Shown: positions 33,404-46,104, counted from the stretch's first letter. The stretch is DNA of 64,000 bases from Rutidosis leptorrhynchoides (GCF_046630445.1 NC_092341.1:291132501-291196500), one strand, 5' to 3'. Notes: generated from the sequence alone by a model not told the origin. Program-made: numbers and translations.

Positions 33404-35074
33404 TTTTATTCTTCTGATATCTTCACAGCCTAAAACCAATATTAACCATTTATAATTGTTCCCTTTTCTCCTTCAAGAACCAAAAACAATTCGCCTGGAA
33501 TCTCTATAATCATAACAGCAACACAATGAATTATTCATCATCACTATTAACTAACATCATACATATCATACATCACAATCGAAATTTTAAAATCATCATC
33601 ATGTTATTTATTCTATCATCGTCCTACTCATCATCACCCTAATACGATATCACGTAAAATTATCATCATCGTGAACTTCATTCATCATCATCTATCATGT
33701 ATTATTATCATGATTATCATCCTAAACCTTTCATCCTATACGTCATTCATATTCATCATCATAATCATCAACATAACCAGATCATCAAATCTATCATCCA
33801 TAACCCTATCGTCACCCTAATTACATAATAATCTACTCATAACCTCACCCTCCCATTATCATATCAATAATATGATCATAAACACCGTCCTCATTATATT
33901 ACTACTCGTAATCTAACTTGTGACAGCAACTAACTAAAACGTGGCAGTATGTAACACAATATACCCAATATTCAATAATATGAAGCAAGGCCCTAACCTT
34001 TTTAACCCAAAAACAATATTAGGCAAGTCAAGGCCCAAGACTTAACATAATGTGACGACCCCGTCAAAACACTTAACGGATCCGTCAGTTGGTCCCACAG
34101 CTTGATCGGACTTAAATGAATTAAATAAACAAAGTTGCATTCTTTTATTTCAAAAGTTTTCCCTAAAAGGAAACAAACCAAAATATGTAGTTTAAAACAA
34201 CCCAACATATTAATAATCCAAAAGTTGACACAAAACCTTGCCAACAAACCCACAATTTAAATTATCCAAAAATAGAATGCAAGCTTAAGTTTCATAAATA
34301 GTTTCATAAAATCTGCCCAAATGCATGCAGACTCTTCTAACGACAGCGGAAGCATCAAATAACTCAAGTACCTGTGAAAACATGCAAGTAAACTGTCAAC
34401 ACAAAGGTTGAGTGAATTATAGGTTTAAATAAATAAGTAAACTTTAGACCACAAGATTTAAAAATGTTAGAAAACATTAAACATTATTCCATTATCAATG
34501 AGCCACCTGGTAACCACTTAACCCTTTATTTACCCTTGCCAAACACAATAAAAATATACACTTGGACAGTGTATCTACAATAAATTACGAAGTACTAAAC
34601 ATTCCGAATATAAATTGCTAGCGCGACTAGCTCGAAATGGGGTTGTCAAACCCGATAGATCTATCCGTAGGATTCGCGTTCACCGGTAGAAACCAATGAT
34701 TACAGTTACCAGACTAGGGAATATTTTTGTCCAACTCACAATGAATAATTAAATTTAACTGTTACTTGTGTCTAACCGTAAATAAAAATCTGCATGTAAT
34801 CACATCCCAAAAATATACTTTGAAAAGTATGTAAAAACGGGACTATAACTCACCTTAAATAGCAACTGAAGAAATCTCACAATCAAGCGAACAGCAAGTA
34901 AAGTAAAGTGATCAAGAAAGATCACAACGCCGACCTATAAATAAAGCAGGTCGAAATAAATAACTAACTTAGGCCAAGTCTTAGTATGATAGCTATTGTA
35001 CATGTTGCAAGTAGGCATAGAACATTACTCAGCAAGCATCGGTTTGATTAGAACAGCATAAGGACACACACTTT

Positions 35075-35223
35075 CTATTTTTAGCAGGTTTCCATTTTTG
35101 GAAAGTTTTCTATTTTAGGAAAGTTTCTATTTTTGGAAAGTTTCTATTTTTGGAAAGTTTCCAAATTTAGAAAGTTCTATTTTTAGAAAGTTTTGAAGTT
35201 AGGAAAGTTTCCTTATTTAGAAA
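35075..35223. repeat. Minisatellite of about 18-bp units in the 3' LTR of element A
   Basis: Repeats of GGAAAGTTTCTATTTTT with variants, seven to eight units. The 5' LTR copy (43869-44037) has one extra 17-bp unit. A related but shorter array lies in the element B LTR (47420-47530). Confidence 0.85.
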
Positions 35224-35298
35224 GTCAACAGAAGTCAACTGAAAGCCAAAGTCAACCGAAAGTCAACTCAAAAGTCAACCTTGGTCAAACATAGTCAA
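35224..35298 (-). promoter_or_regulatory. Cluster of W-box cores (TTGAC) in the 3' LTR of element A
   Basis: Seven GTCAA cores in 75 bases on the plus strand, that is TTGAC in the sense of the element. TTGAC[CT] is the binding core of WRKY factors. The 5' LTR, which drives transcription, has eight (44038-44115). Confidence 0.6.
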
Positions 35299-37293
35299 CA
35301 TTAATTTTAAAAGTGTAAGTTATAATAATAACATAGGTTATAATGTTATTTAAAGTCAAAAGTGTATAATAATGTCTTAACATAAGTTTAATTAAATAAA
35401 ATGAATTATTAAAGTTAATATAAGTTGAAATGTTATAATTAGTATAACATAAGTATTTAATTAATTAATTAAATATTAATCATAATATAAATATTATTAA
35501 TTTATAATAAATTTTAAATCATATCATAAGTATTATTAATTAATAATGAATTATTAATCATATCATAAGTTTCTAATTAAAATTATTAAATCATAAGTAT
35601 TTAATAATTAAATCATAATTAAATAATAATTAAGTCTTATAATAATTAAATAATTATTTAATGTTTATTATAAGTCTTTTAATAATATCTCAAAAACAAA
35701 TTTAATACTTATCATAAGTATTTTCCTTTAATAATAAAAGTATTATTAATCATAAGTTTAATTAAAATGTTAATTAAATCATAATTAATAATTAAATGAT
35801 ATAATAAATATTTATATCATAAGTTTTAAATAATAATAATTACTTCTTTTATCATAAGTAATTAATTAATAATGAAATCCATTAAATTTAACATAAGTTT
35901 AATCATTAACCATAAGTTTTAAGTTTAAAAGTTCGTCGGGTCGTATCTTGAGCCCCGGATGTCGGTTTCGGGCAAGCCACATATGCAACTTCACCTACTC
36001 AAACCACCCGACACAATTATGAACTCAAGAACACTCCAAGAACAGTCCCTAGGTCATGGATATCAGCCATGACAACATTTGGGAAATCAATTTACTCAAA
36101 ACGGTAATTCGGGCACAACGGGTGAACCGTGGCTCGGATTTAGGTGACCCGAACATGAAAATTCGTCCCACCATCAGTCCTAACCAAATGACACACCCCA
36201 AAGACACCAAGGATGGTCAAAAAGTCTGACCCAACCTGGTTCTTGTCCATAACACAATTCAATTTTAACAAAAAGTAATTTGATCATAACTAGGGCTCCG
36301 GGAATCGAAACGACATGAATCCGGAGTCTAAAATTAATGTCTTGATGAGAGGAACTCATCTAGATAGTTTATTTTAACTTTTATATCAGTCACAAACCCA
36401 GAAATAACGAAATATCTGCTGTCCAGAAATTTACAAACCGAAAACATGCAATTTTGAGTACATATATGCATACAAACACCATTACAATAATCCACAAACA
36501 TCATACTATCAATTAAACATCAAAATACAGTAAATAAATGAAAAATAGAAAATTCTAGGGTTAGGGTTTATACCCTAATCAAGAATCAATCAATGTAATC
36601 GCGTAGAGAAAGACGAGAGGAATCCGATTATACAAACGATCAAGTAATACAAGCCTTTGATGATTAGCAAATGGTGATGATGATGATGATGCTTGTGGGG
36701 GTCGGCCGAAAAAGAGAGAAAAGGGAGAGGGGAGAGCAAGAGTGATTAGGTTAGAATGAAAAAATGAAGTGGAATTAGGAGTTTAGGATACAAGTTTACA
36801 AAAATTGCACAAAGCACCCCTCCCCTAAAGGGGTTCGGCCGAGATTTGCATGGGGGTGGGCCCCATTGGTCCAATTTTGATAAATTATAATTTCCTGATG
36901 GCCCGAAAGCCCGAACGAGTCCCGAAACGCGAAAACGCACTTACGCGATTAAAAATTCGGAAAGATAACAAACGCGCGACGAAAAATAAATATAAATACA
37001 CCTAATAATAATATGATCATAAACTATCATATTTAAAATATTTAGGATTTAAAAATCCCGAAAGCTCGACCGTTGGTTTAAAAACCGAAAAGATTCGCCG
37101 GATGGAAATCCGCGAGACGTAGAAACGTATAAATTAAAATATGAATACATATATTCACATAACACATAATAATTATTATATATATTATTACAAAAATAAT
37201 AATATAGGTCATAGAAATGACGTGGCACACTAACAGTTAACGGTCGTTAAATAATTAACGGAAAAAGATAACGGAAAAAGTAGGGTCGTGACA

Positions 37294-37330
37294 GTACCTC
37301 CCCGTTACGGAAATTTCGTCCCGAAATTTA
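37294..37330 (-). promoter_or_regulatory. Polypurine tract and pre-tract hairpin of element A
   Basis: In the minus sense the pol stop codon is followed by AAATTTCG, GGA, CGAAATTT (an 8-bp stem with a 3-base loop, 37311-37329), five bases, and the purine tract AACGGGGAGGTAC next to the LTR. The hairpin overlaps the stop codon. Confidence 0.85.
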
Positions 37331-40300
37331 AGCAGGCGCAGGGGTTGACTCGGCATCTGAGAACAAATGCGGATACTTCTGCTTCATTTGGTCTTCACGC
37401 TCCCAAGTGAACTCGGGACCGCGTCTAGCGTTCCATCGGACTCGAACAATAGGAATTCTGCTCTGTTTAAGAGTCTTAACCTCTCGGTCCATGATCTCAA
37501 CTGGCGCCTCAATAAAATGCAATTGCTTGTCAACTTGAAGTTCCTCCAAAGGAATAGTCTTATCAAATTCCGCCAAACACTTCTTTAAGTTCGAAATATG
37601 GAAAACATCGTGAACAGCACTGAGTTCTTGTGGCAACTTCAAACGATAAGCCACCGGTCCAACTCTCTCAATAATCTCAAACGGTCCCACGAAACGAGGA
37701 CTTAACTTCCCTCTTTTACCAAAACGAATAACACCCTTCCAAGGCGAAACCTTTAACATAACACGATCACCAACTTGGAATTCAACATCTTTCCTTCCCT
37801 TATCGGCATAATTCTTTTGCCGACTTCTAGCAGTCCTTAACCTTTCTTTAATTTGAACAATCTTCTCTGTAGTTTCGTGAATAATCTCTGGACCTGTAAG
37901 TTGAGCATCCCCAACCTCATTCCAACAGACAGGAGACCTACACTTCCTACCGTACAAAGCTTCAAACGGTGCGGCTTTAATACTTGCGTGGTAGCTGTTG
38001 TTATAAGAAAACTCAGCTAACGGCAAATACTTATCCCACCCATTCCCAAAATCAATCACACAAGCTCGCAACATATCTTCTAATGTCTGAATGGTCCTCT
38101 CACTTTGACCATCCGTTTGAGGATGATAAGCGGTGCTCATATCCAATCTAGTGCCCAAGGCTTCTTGCAACGATTGCCAAAATCTCGATACAAATCGACT
38201 ATCTCTGTCGGAAATTATAGAAACGGGAACACCATGCCTCGAAAAAATCTCTTTCAAATACAAACGGGTGAGTTTCTCCATGGAATCGGTTTCCCTAATC
38301 GGAAAAAAGTGAGCCGACTTAGTGAGTCGATCTACAATCACCCAAATCGCATCGTAGCCACCCGAAACTCTTGGTAACTTAGTGATAAAATCCATAGTGA
38401 TTCCTTCCCACTTCCACTCGGGAATTTCTGGTTGTACCAACAATCCGGACGGTTTTTGATGTTCAGCTTTGACCTTAGAACAGGTCAAACACTTAGCCAC
38501 ATACGTAGCCACATCACCTTTCAAATTATGCCACCAATACAACTCCTTAAGATCCTGATACATCTTTCCTGAACCAGGATGAATAGAGTATCTAGACTTA
38601 TGAGCTTCATCTAGAATTAACTGTCGAAGACCTCCAAACTTCGGAACCCAAAGACGTCCCGCAAAGTACCTAGTACCATCAGCTCGAACTTCAAACTTCT
38701 TAGCTACCTTGGCTACATTCTCTTTCACGAAATTCTCCTCCTTTAAGGCTTCTTGTTGTGCCTCAAGAATCTGCCTAACGAGGTTTGATCTAACTGTCAT
38801 ATTCAAAGCTCTAACCCTTCGTGGTTCAGCCCTTTCTTTACGACTCAAAGCATCAGCCACAACATTGGCTTTACCCGGATGATACAAAAGGTCACAATCA
38901 TAATCATTCAACGTCTCAATCCATCTCCGTTGTCTCATGTTCAAATGTTTTTGATCGAGAATATGTTGAAGACTCTTATGATCGGTGTACACTGTACACT
39001 TAACACCTAAAAGATAGTGTCTCCAAATCTTCAGTGCAAAAATAACAGCTCCCAACTCTAAATCATGAGTTGTATAGTTCTGTTCGTGAACCTTCAACTG
39101 ACGTGACGCATACGCAATAACCTTCTTTCGTTGCATCAAAACGCAACCATAGCCTTGTCGTGATGCATCGCAATAAACAACAAAATCATCATTACCCTCC
39201 GGTAGAGACAATATCGGAGCGGTAGTCAGTTTCTTCTTCAAAATCTGAAAAGCATTCTCCTGTTCATCCTTCCACTCATACTTTTTCCCTTTATGCGTTA
39301 AAGCAGTCAGAGGTTTCGCTATACGAGAGAAATCCTGGATGAACCTTCTATAGTAACCTGCCAATCCTAAGAACTGACTAATTTGAGTAGGAGTTTTCGG
39401 AGTTTCCCACTTTTCAATCGCCTCAATTTTAGCAGGATCAACTTGTATTCCTTGTTTGCTAACAATATGACCAAGGAACTGAACTTCTCTTAACCAAAAA
39501 GCACACTTAGAGAACTTAGCGTACAACTCTTCTTTCTTTAACAAATCAAGCACTAACCTCAAATGTTCTTCGTGCTCTTCATCACTCTTAGAATAGATAA
39601 GGATGTCGTCGATGAAAACAATAACGAACTTGTCCAGATAGGGTCTACACACACGGTTCATGAGGTCCATGAACACAGCAGGTGCATTTGTCAATCCGAA
39701 CGGCATAACAAGAAATTCAAAGTGACCGTAACGGGTGCGAAAAGCAGTTTTTGAAACATCAGATTCTTTAACACGCAACTGATGATAGCCAGAACGAAGA
39801 TCAATTTTTGAATAAACAGAAGAACCCTGAAGCTGATCGAACAGATCATCAATTCTCGGAAGAGGATAACGATTTTTAACAGTGAGCTTATTCAGTTCAC
39901 GATAATCAATGCATAAACGAAAATAACCATCCTTCTTCTTAACAAACAGAACAGGAGCTCCCCAAGGGGACGAACTAGGACGAATAAAACCTTTGTCTAA
40001 CAACTCACGGAGTTGACTTGACAATTCTTGAAGTTCAGAAGGCGCAAGACGATAAGGAGCACGTGCTACAGGAGCAGCGCCGGGAACAAGATCAATCTGA
40101 AATTCTACCGCGCGTTGCGGCGGAAGGCCAGGTAAGTCATCGGGAAACACCTCGGGAAAATCCCTAACAATATGAACTTCATCAACGTTCTTCACTTCTT
40201 TACTAGGATCAACTACATGAGCAAGGATAGCATGACAGCCTTTGCGGAGATGTTTACGAACTTTCATACAGCTAATAAGGTTCAACTGTGTGCATTTCTT

Positions 40301-41785
40301 ATCTCCAAAGACCATCAGTGGCTCTCCAATCACATCAGTAATATGAATAGCCTTATCATAACAGACGATCTTGGCACGGTTTGCAGACAACCAATCCATA
40401 CCAATAACAATATCAAAACTACCAAGTTCAATCGGTATCAAGTCTACGTCAAAATCCCTACCACCCAAATTAATGTTACACTTACGATGTACAGTCTTAG
40501 CAGTAAGTTCCTTACCATTAGCTACTTCAACAACATAAGTATTGTCTAAGAGAGTTAATGGCGTTTTGATTCTCGGACTTAATTTACTCGACACGAAACT
40601 TAAATCAGCCCCTGAATCAAATAAAACATAAACTGATAAATCGTTGACTGAGAACGTACCAGTAACAAGCTTAGGATCCTCTTCAGCATCCTTTGCATTA
40701 ATGTTGAACGCTCGGCCGCGTGCAGTCTCTGCAGTCTTCTTGTTGGGACAAGCATCTCGAAAATGCCCCGGCTTCCCACACTCATAACAAACCCTTGGAT
40801 TACCTCCATTATGCGATTTCCCATTACCGTTACCGTTACCACCTCTATTACCAACATTATTATTATTACCACCAGCCGCGGGAGTAGCAGACCCCGGCAA
40901 AAGCACTGTACAATCTTTAGCAATGTGCCCTTGCTTAGAGCACCTCTTACAAGTAACTGTGCAGTAACCATCATGAGCTTTATAGCAACGAGGGCACACA
41001 CGCTGATTTCTGTTATTAGCACCTGAGGTATCCCGTTTCTTTTGCTGACCCTGGTTTTGATTGCGGTTGTTATCCCACTTTCGTTTCCCATTATCAGCCT
41101 TCTTGACAACCTCCTCACTACTTTCAACAACTGTAGTCTTGCTTCTTCTCAACACCTTGTCATTAAGTTTGTAGGCCATAGACATAGCTGCCTCAATAGT
41201 CTGGGGTTCACTGGACTCAACCCCGTGTTCAATCTTCTCGGACAAACCATCAATGTAAGCCTCAATTTTGCGGTCCTCATCCGCATAAACCCTAGGACAC
41301 AGCAAAGTTAACTCGAAAAACCTTCGTTCATAGGCATCTAACTCGGTGCCATGCATTTTCAAATTCTTGAGCTCAACCTCTAGCTTCTTAAGCTCACCCC
41401 GAGGTCTATAGCGGGTGATCAATCTTTCCTTAAAATCATTCCAGGCCAAACCATAAGCTACATCGCTTCCCAAACTACTAACCAGATTGTTCCACCATGT
41501 CAAGGCACTATCCTTGAGAGTGCAACTAGCGAAACTAACTTTGTCCTCTTCACGGACCCGACTGACCCTGAAAATAGATTCGATTTTCTCGAACCAACGA
41601 GTAAGCCCTATTGGTCCTTCCGTACCACTGAATTCTTGGGGTCGACCAGCCATAAAAGTTTTGTGGGAGCATCCCACGTTGTTGTTCACATTGGCGTTAA
41701 CATTAGCATTTGCTGCCATAGCAGCAGCAATTCCTTCATTGATCAGGTGTTGCATACGCGCTTCAGTGGACTCTCTTGGAGGCAT
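37328..41785 (-). CDS. Intact Tekay gag-pol polyprotein with chromodomain
   Basis: 1485 residues from '[14 protein letters not shown]'; an in-frame Met 8 residues earlier exists, but 'MPPR' is the usual Tekay start. Approximate order: gag capsid 45-240 ('ALTWWNNLV'), knuckles [14 protein letters not shown] near 290 and [14 protein letters not shown] near 340, protease near 390-490 ('[14 protein letters not shown]'), reverse transcriptase near 600-780 (catalytic '[10 protein letters not shown]'), RNase H near 870-1000 ('VYCDASRQG', 'TDHKSL'), integrase near 1070-1340 with H-H-C-C, first Asp in '[10 protein letters not shown]', second in 'ISDRDSRF', Glu in '[12 protein letters not shown]'. A C-terminal chromodomain-like end ('[19 protein letters not shown]') would steer insertion to chromatin. 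No stop or frameshift. It makes the particle, the cDNA and the integration complex. Confidence 0.97.
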   Translation of the reverse strand: MPPRESTEARMQHLINEGIAAAMAANANVNANVNNNVGCSHKTFMAGRPQEFSGTEGPIGLTRWFEKIESIFRVSRVREEDKVSFASCTLKDSALTWWNNLVSSLGSDVAYGLAWNDFKERLITRYRPRGELKKLEVELKNLKMHGTELDAYERRFFELTLLCPRVYADEDRKIEAYIDGLSEKIEHGVESSEPQTIEAAMSMAYKLNDKVLRRSKTTVVESSEEVVKKADNGKRKWDNNRNQNQGQQKKRDTSGANNRNQRVCPRCYKAHDGYCTVTCKRCSKQGHIAKDCTVLLPGSATPAAGGNNNNVGNRGGNGNGNGKSHNGGNPRVCYECGKPGHFRDACPNKKTAETARGRAFNINAKDAEEDPKLVTGTFSVNDLSVYVLFDSGADLSFVSSKLSPRIKTPLTLLDNTYVVEVANGKELTAKTVHRKCNINLGGRDFDVDLIPIELGSFDIVIGMDWLSANRAKIVCYDKAIHITDVIGEPLMVFGDKKCTQLNLISCMKVRKHLRKGCHAILAHVVDPSKEVKNVDEVHIVRDFPEVFPDDLPGLPPQRAVEFQIDLVPGAAPVARAPYRLAPSELQELSSQLRELLDKGFIRPSSSPWGAPVLFVKKKDGYFRLCIDYRELNKLTVKNRYPLPRIDDLFDQLQGSSVYSKIDLRSGYHQLRVKESDVSKTAFRTRYGHFEFLVMPFGLTNAPAVFMDLMNRVCRPYLDKFVIVFIDDILIYSKSDEEHEEHLRLVLDLLKKEELYAKFSKCAFWLREVQFLGHIVSKQGIQVDPAKIEAIEKWETPKTPTQISQFLGLAGYYRRFIQDFSRIAKPLTALTHKGKKYEWKDEQENAFQILKKKLTTAPILSLPEGNDDFVVYCDASRQGYGCVLMQRKKVIAYASRQLKVHEQNYTTHDLELGAVIFALKIWRHYLLGVKCTVYTDHKSLQHILDQKHLNMRQRRWIETLNDYDCDLLYHPGKANVVADALSRKERAEPRRVRALNMTVRSNLVRQILEAQQEALKEENFVKENVAKVAKKFEVRADGTRYFAGRLWVPKFGGLRQLILDEAHKSRYSIHPGSGKMYQDLKELYWWHNLKGDVATYVAKCLTCSKVKAEHQKPSGLLVQPEIPEWKWEGITMDFITKLPRVSGGYDAIWVIVDRLTKSAHFFPIRETDSMEKLTRLYLKEIFSRHGVPVSIISDRDSRFVSRFWQSLQEALGTRLDMSTAYHPQTDGQSERTIQTLEDMLRACVIDFGNGWDKYLPLAEFSYNNSYHASIKAAPFEALYGRKCRSPVCWNEVGDAQLTGPEIIHETTEKIVQIKERLRTARSRQKNYADKGRKDVEFQVGDRVMLKVSPWKGVIRFGKRGKLSPRFVGPFEIIERVGPVAYRLKLPQELSAVHDVFHISNLKKCLAEFDKTIPLEELQVDKQLHFIEAPVEIMDREVKTLKQSRIPIVRVRWNARRGPEFTWEREDQMKQKYPHLFSDAESTPAPA

Positions 41786-42223
41786 GATCTTCAAAATAGA
41801 ATAACACATCCGTTAGTACCAAGAATAATACTAGTGTCATAAAGGAATAGATCAAAACACGAAAAGACTAACCATTAAGATATTAGTCAACTAACACTAT
41901 GAGTAATAACATGACAGTTATGATTGTTATAGAAATAACCATCACATGCATACATATTTTATGATAACATCATACAACATACATAGCACCTAACATACAT
42001 GAACATATATTACGCATAATATAACATGCCAAGAGCCACAACATCAGAAATAAAACATGATAATGATAATAGATGTCATAAAAATAACCATCCATACATA
42101 ATGAAAAATATCCCATAACAAAATCTTAATAAATCCTCGGCAAAACGCCGTACATAACCCAAAATGTATGTATAAAAAGGACATTAAGTCTGATGAAATA
42201 GATAATCAATATGAATAATCACA
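41786..42223 (-). other. Leader spacer between the upstream frame and gag-pol of element A
   Basis: 438 bases of AT-rich sequence with no frame. Confidence 0.7.
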
Positions 42224-42652
42224 TCACATTCGCTTAGAGCGGGTGTGATAAGCTGGTCCAGCATGAGTCTCAGCAGGATCCTCATACTTACGCAACTTCC
42301 CTTTCACAACATCCAACTCTTCCTTCAACACACGAACAGTGCTCTCGAGAGCCTCGAACTTAGCATTAACTTCTCGATCACGCTTGCGGTTCGCATCCTC
42401 AACCCTATGCTTGAAAGTAATAAAGTTACCCATGTCGGCACGGATCTCGTCCATAACTTCATTATGTGGCAAGGTGCGCAAACAGTCACTAAGGGCGTTA
42501 ATACGTGTCACCTCATTATAAGCCCGGTTCATATGAGTAATGGTAGAAAAATAGTAATGAACAGGATCATCGATCTCTGGTTGATTAGCACGACGTCTAG
42601 CAGGAGACGGTGGAGCAGGAGCAGCAACAGAGTTATCGCTCGAAGTCGACAT
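42224..42652 (-). CDS. Upstream open reading frame of element A (coiled-coil protein)
   Basis: 142 residues starting 'MSTSSDNSVAAPAPPSPARR' and located between the primer binding site and gag-pol. A longer frame begins at 42685, but the Ser-rich start at 42652 parallels elements B and C. After an Ala/Pro/Ser-rich N-terminus come 'DDPVHYYFSTITHMNRAYNE' and a charged helical stretch near residues 85-125 ('AKFEALESTVRVLKEELDVV') with heptad spacing, then a basic end ('HTRSKRM'). Unbroken while the element is young. I recognise no family. It could be a packaging, silencing-defence or translation-related protein, but no function is shown. Confidence 0.75.
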   Translation of the reverse strand: MSTSSDNSVAAPAPPSPARRRANQPEIDDPVHYYFSTITHMNRAYNEVTRINALSDCLRTLPHNEVMDEIRADMGNFITFKHRVEDANRKRDREVNAKFEALESTVRVLKEELDVVKGKLRKYEDPAETHAGPAYHTRSKRM

Positions 42653-42833
42653 CTGCAAACAGCAAAACCGCAAACCACATACCAAAAAGATATAAAAGCT
42701 AATAATATAACTTATACGAAATGAAATGCATATTAATGCTATAGCAAAAAGGTCGGGCTGTAGACTAGACTCTAATGCACCCTAATAACCACGGGTTGAC
42801 CACATTAAGACCGCCTAGTTCCCTACAACCAGA

Positions 42834-42845
42834 GCTCTGATACCA
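42834..42845 (-). promoter_or_regulatory. Primer binding site of element A (initiator tRNA-Met)
   Basis: The minus strand reads TGGTATCAGAGC, the standard complement of the plant initiator tRNA-Met 3' end, two bases inside the 5' LTR. Confidence 0.95.
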
Positions 42846-42847
42846 CA

Positions 42848-45800
42848 TGTGACGACCCCGTCAAAACACTTAACGGATCCGTCAATTGGTCCCACAGCTT
42901 GATCGGACTTAAATGAATTAAATAAACAAAGTTGCATTCTTTTATTTCAAAAGTTTTCCCTAAAAGGAAACAAACTAAAATATGTAGTTTAAAACAACCC
43001 AACATATTAATAATCCAAAAGTTGACACAAAACCTTGCCAACAAACCCACAATTTAAATTATCCAAAAATAGAATGCAAGCTTAAGTTTCATAAATAGTT
43101 TCATAAAATCTGCCCAAATGCATGCAGACTCTTCTAACGACAGCGGAAGCATCAAATAACTCAAGTACCTGTGAAAACATGCAAGTAAACTGTCAACACA
43201 AAGGTTGAGTGAATTATAGGTTTAAATAAATAAGTAAACTTTAGACCACAAGATTTAAAAATGTTAGAAAACATTAAACATTATTCCATTATCAATGAGC
43301 CACCTGGTAACCACTTAACCCTTTATTTACCCTTGCCAAACACAATAAAAATATACACTTGGACAGTGTATCTACAACAAATTACGAAGTACTAAACATT
43401 TCGATTATAAATTGCTAGCGCGACTAGCTCGAAATGGGGTTGTCAAACCCGATAGATCTATCCGTAGGATTCGCGTTCACCGGTAGAAACCAATGATTAC
43501 AGTTACCAGACTAGGGAATATTTTTGTCCAACTCACAATGAATAATTAAATTTAACTGTTACTTGTGTCTAACCGTAAATAAAAATCTGCATGTAATCAC
43601 ATCCCAAAAATATACTTTGAAAAGTATGTAAAAACGGGACTATAACTCACCTTAAATAGCAACTGAAGAAATCTCACAATCAAGCGAACAGCAAGTAAAG
43701 TAAAGTGATCAAGAAAGATCACAACGCCGACCTATAAATAAAGCAGGTCGAAATAAATAACTAACTTAGGCCAAGTCTTAGTATGATAGCTATTGTACAT
43801 GTTGCAAGTAGGCATAGAACATTACTCAGCAAGCATCGGTTTGATTGGAACAGCATAAGGACACACACTTTCTATTTTTAGAAAGTTTCTATTTTTAGCA
43901 GGTTTCCATTTTTGGAAAGTTTTTTATTTTAGGAAAGTTTCTATTTTTGGAAAGTTTCTATTTTTGGAAAGTTTCCAAATTTAGAAAGTTCTATTTTTAG
44001 AAAGTTTTGAAGTTAGGAAAGTTTCCTTATTTAGAAAGTCAACAGAAGTCAACTGAAAGTCAAAGTCAACCGAAAGTCAACTCAAAAGTCAACCTTGGTC
44101 AAACATAGTCAACATTAATTTTAAAAGTGTAAGTTATAATAATAACATAGGTTATAATGTTATTTAAAGTCAAAAGTGTATAATAATGTCTTAACATAAG
44201 TTTAATTAAATAAAATGAATTATTAAAGTTAATATAAGTTGAAATATTATAATTAGTATAACATAAGTATTTAATTAATTAATTAAATTTTAATCATAAT
44301 ATAAATATTATTAATTTATAATAAATTTTAAATCATATCATAAGTATTATTAATTAATAATGAATTATTAATCATATCATAAGTTTCTAATTAAAATTAT
44401 TAAATCATAAGTATTTAATAATTAAATCATAATTAAATAATAATTAAGTCTTATAATAATTAAATAATTATTTAATGTTTATTATAAGTCTTTTAATAAT
44501 ATCTCAAAAACAAATTTAATACTTATCATAAGTATTTTCCTTTAATAATAAAAGTATTATTAATCATAAGTTTAATTAAAATGTTAATTAAATCATAATT
44601 AATAATTAAATGATATAATAAATATTTATATCATAAGTTTTAAATAATAATAATTACTTCTTTTATCATAAGTAATTAATTAATAATGAAATCCATTAAT
44701 TTTAACATAAGTTTAATCATTAACCATAAGTTTTAAGTTTAAAAGTTCGTCGGGTCGTATCTTGAGCCCCGGATGTCGGTTTCGGGCAAGCCACATATGC
44801 AACTTCACCTACTCAAACCACCCGACACAATTATGAACTCAAGAACACTCCAAGAAAAGTCCCTAGGTCGTGGATATCAGCCATGACAACATTTGGGAAA
44901 TCAATTTACTCAAAACGGTAATTCGGGCACAATGGGTGAACCGTGGCTCGGATTTAGGTGACCCGAACATGAAAATTCGTCCCACCATCAGTCCTAACCA
45001 AATGACACACCCCAAAGACACCAAGGATGGTCAAAAAGTCGGACCCAACCTGGTTCTTGTCCATAACACAATTCAATTTTAACAAAAAGTAATTTGATCA
45101 TAACTAGGGCTCCGGGAATCGAAACGACATGAATCCGGAGTCTAAAATTAATGTCTTGATGAGAGGAACTCATCTAGATAGTTTATTTTAACTTTTATAT
45201 CAGTCACAAACCCAGAAATAACGAAATAGCTGCTGTACAGAAATTTACAAACCGAAAACATGCAATTTTGAGTACATATATGCATACAAACACCATTACA
45301 ATAATCCACAAACATCATACTATCAATTAAACATCAAAATACAGTAAATAAATGAAAAATAGAAAATTCTAGGGTTAGGGTTTATACCCTAATCAAGAAT
45401 CAATCAATGTAATCGCGTAGAGAAAGACGAGAGGAATCCGATTATACAAACGATCAAGTAATACAAGCCTTTGATGATTAGCAAATGGTGATGATGATGA
45501 TGCTTGTGGGGGTCGGCCGAAAAAGAGAGAAAAGGGAGAGGGGAGAGCAAGAGTGATTAGGTTAGAATGAAAAAATGAAGTGGAATTAGGAGTTTAGGAT
45601 ACAAGTTTACAAAAATTGCACAAAGCACCCCTCCCCTAAAGGGGTTCGGCCGAGATTTGCATGGGGGTGGGCCCCATTGGTCCAATTTTGATAAATTATA
45701 ATTTCCTGATGGCCCGAAAGCCCGAACGAGTCCCGAAACGCGAAAACGCACTTACGCGATTAAAAATTCGGAAAGATAACAAACGCGCGACGAAAAATAA

Positions 45801-46104
45801 ATATAAATACACCTAATAATAATATGATCATAAACTATCATATTTAAAATATTTAGGATTTAAAAATCCCGAAAGCTCGACCGTTGGTTTAAAAACCGAA
45901 AAGATTCGCCGGATGGAAATCCGCGAGACGTAGAAACGTATAAATTAAAATATGAATACATATATTCACATAACACATAATAATTATTATATATATTATT
46001 ACAAAAATAATAATATAGGTCATAGAAATGGCGTGGCACACTAACAGTTAACGGTCGTTAAATAATTAACGGAAAAAGATAACGGAAAAAGTAGGGTCGT
46101 GACA
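42848..46104 (-). repeat. 5' LTR of element A
   Basis: 3257 bp, TG...CA, followed by the target duplication CATAA. It carries the extra minisatellite unit and eight W-box cores. The frames inside it (42823-43050, 44870-45082, 45557-45751) recur in the 3' LTR and are not genes. Confidence 0.96.
44038..44115 (-). promoter_or_regulatory. W-box core cluster in the promoter LTR of element A
   Basis: Eight TTGAC cores in the element sense within 78 bases, one more than in the 3' LTR because GCC reads GTC here. Confidence 0.6.

Larger units (their letters stand above)
31834..34050 (-). repeat. Element C 3' LTR, segment 1
   Basis: Left part of the split LTR. Nearly identical to 61926-64000 over the shared length. 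Contains the (TAA)n tract and the two tRNA-like modules. The last five bases, CATAA (34046-34050), are the target duplication made by element A. Confidence 0.92.
34051..37293 (-). repeat. 3' LTR of element A
   Basis: Plus strand TGTGACGACCCCG to GGGTCGTGACA, 3243 bp. The terminal 10 bases at the two ends are inverted copies of each other (TGT[GC]ACGACC). It has one GAT unit more than the 5' copy and lacks a 17-bp minisatellite unit. Confidence 0.96.
34051..46104 (-). mobile_element. Element A: complete, young Tekay chromovirus
   Basis: 12,054 bp between perfect target duplications CATAA (34046-34050 and 46105-46109), inserted in the 3' LTR of element C. It has two LTRs of 3243 and 3257 bp with TG...CA ends, an iMet primer binding site, an upstream frame, one intact gag-pol frame with a C-terminal chromodomain, a polypurine tract. 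By eye I count about 18 substitutions and two length changes between the LTRs (0.6%), so insertion was recent. Everything needed for autonomous movement appears present. Confidence 0.96.

Noticed and set aside
35224-35298. CRISPR-like or satellite array
   Set aside because: Repeats are 5-10 bases with irregular spacing; best read as W-box cores in an LTR.
42823-43050. Frame in the element A LTR, also at 34002-34253
   Set aside because: LTR copies, short, no motif. The 36746-36940 and 45557-45751 pair was rejected for the same reason.
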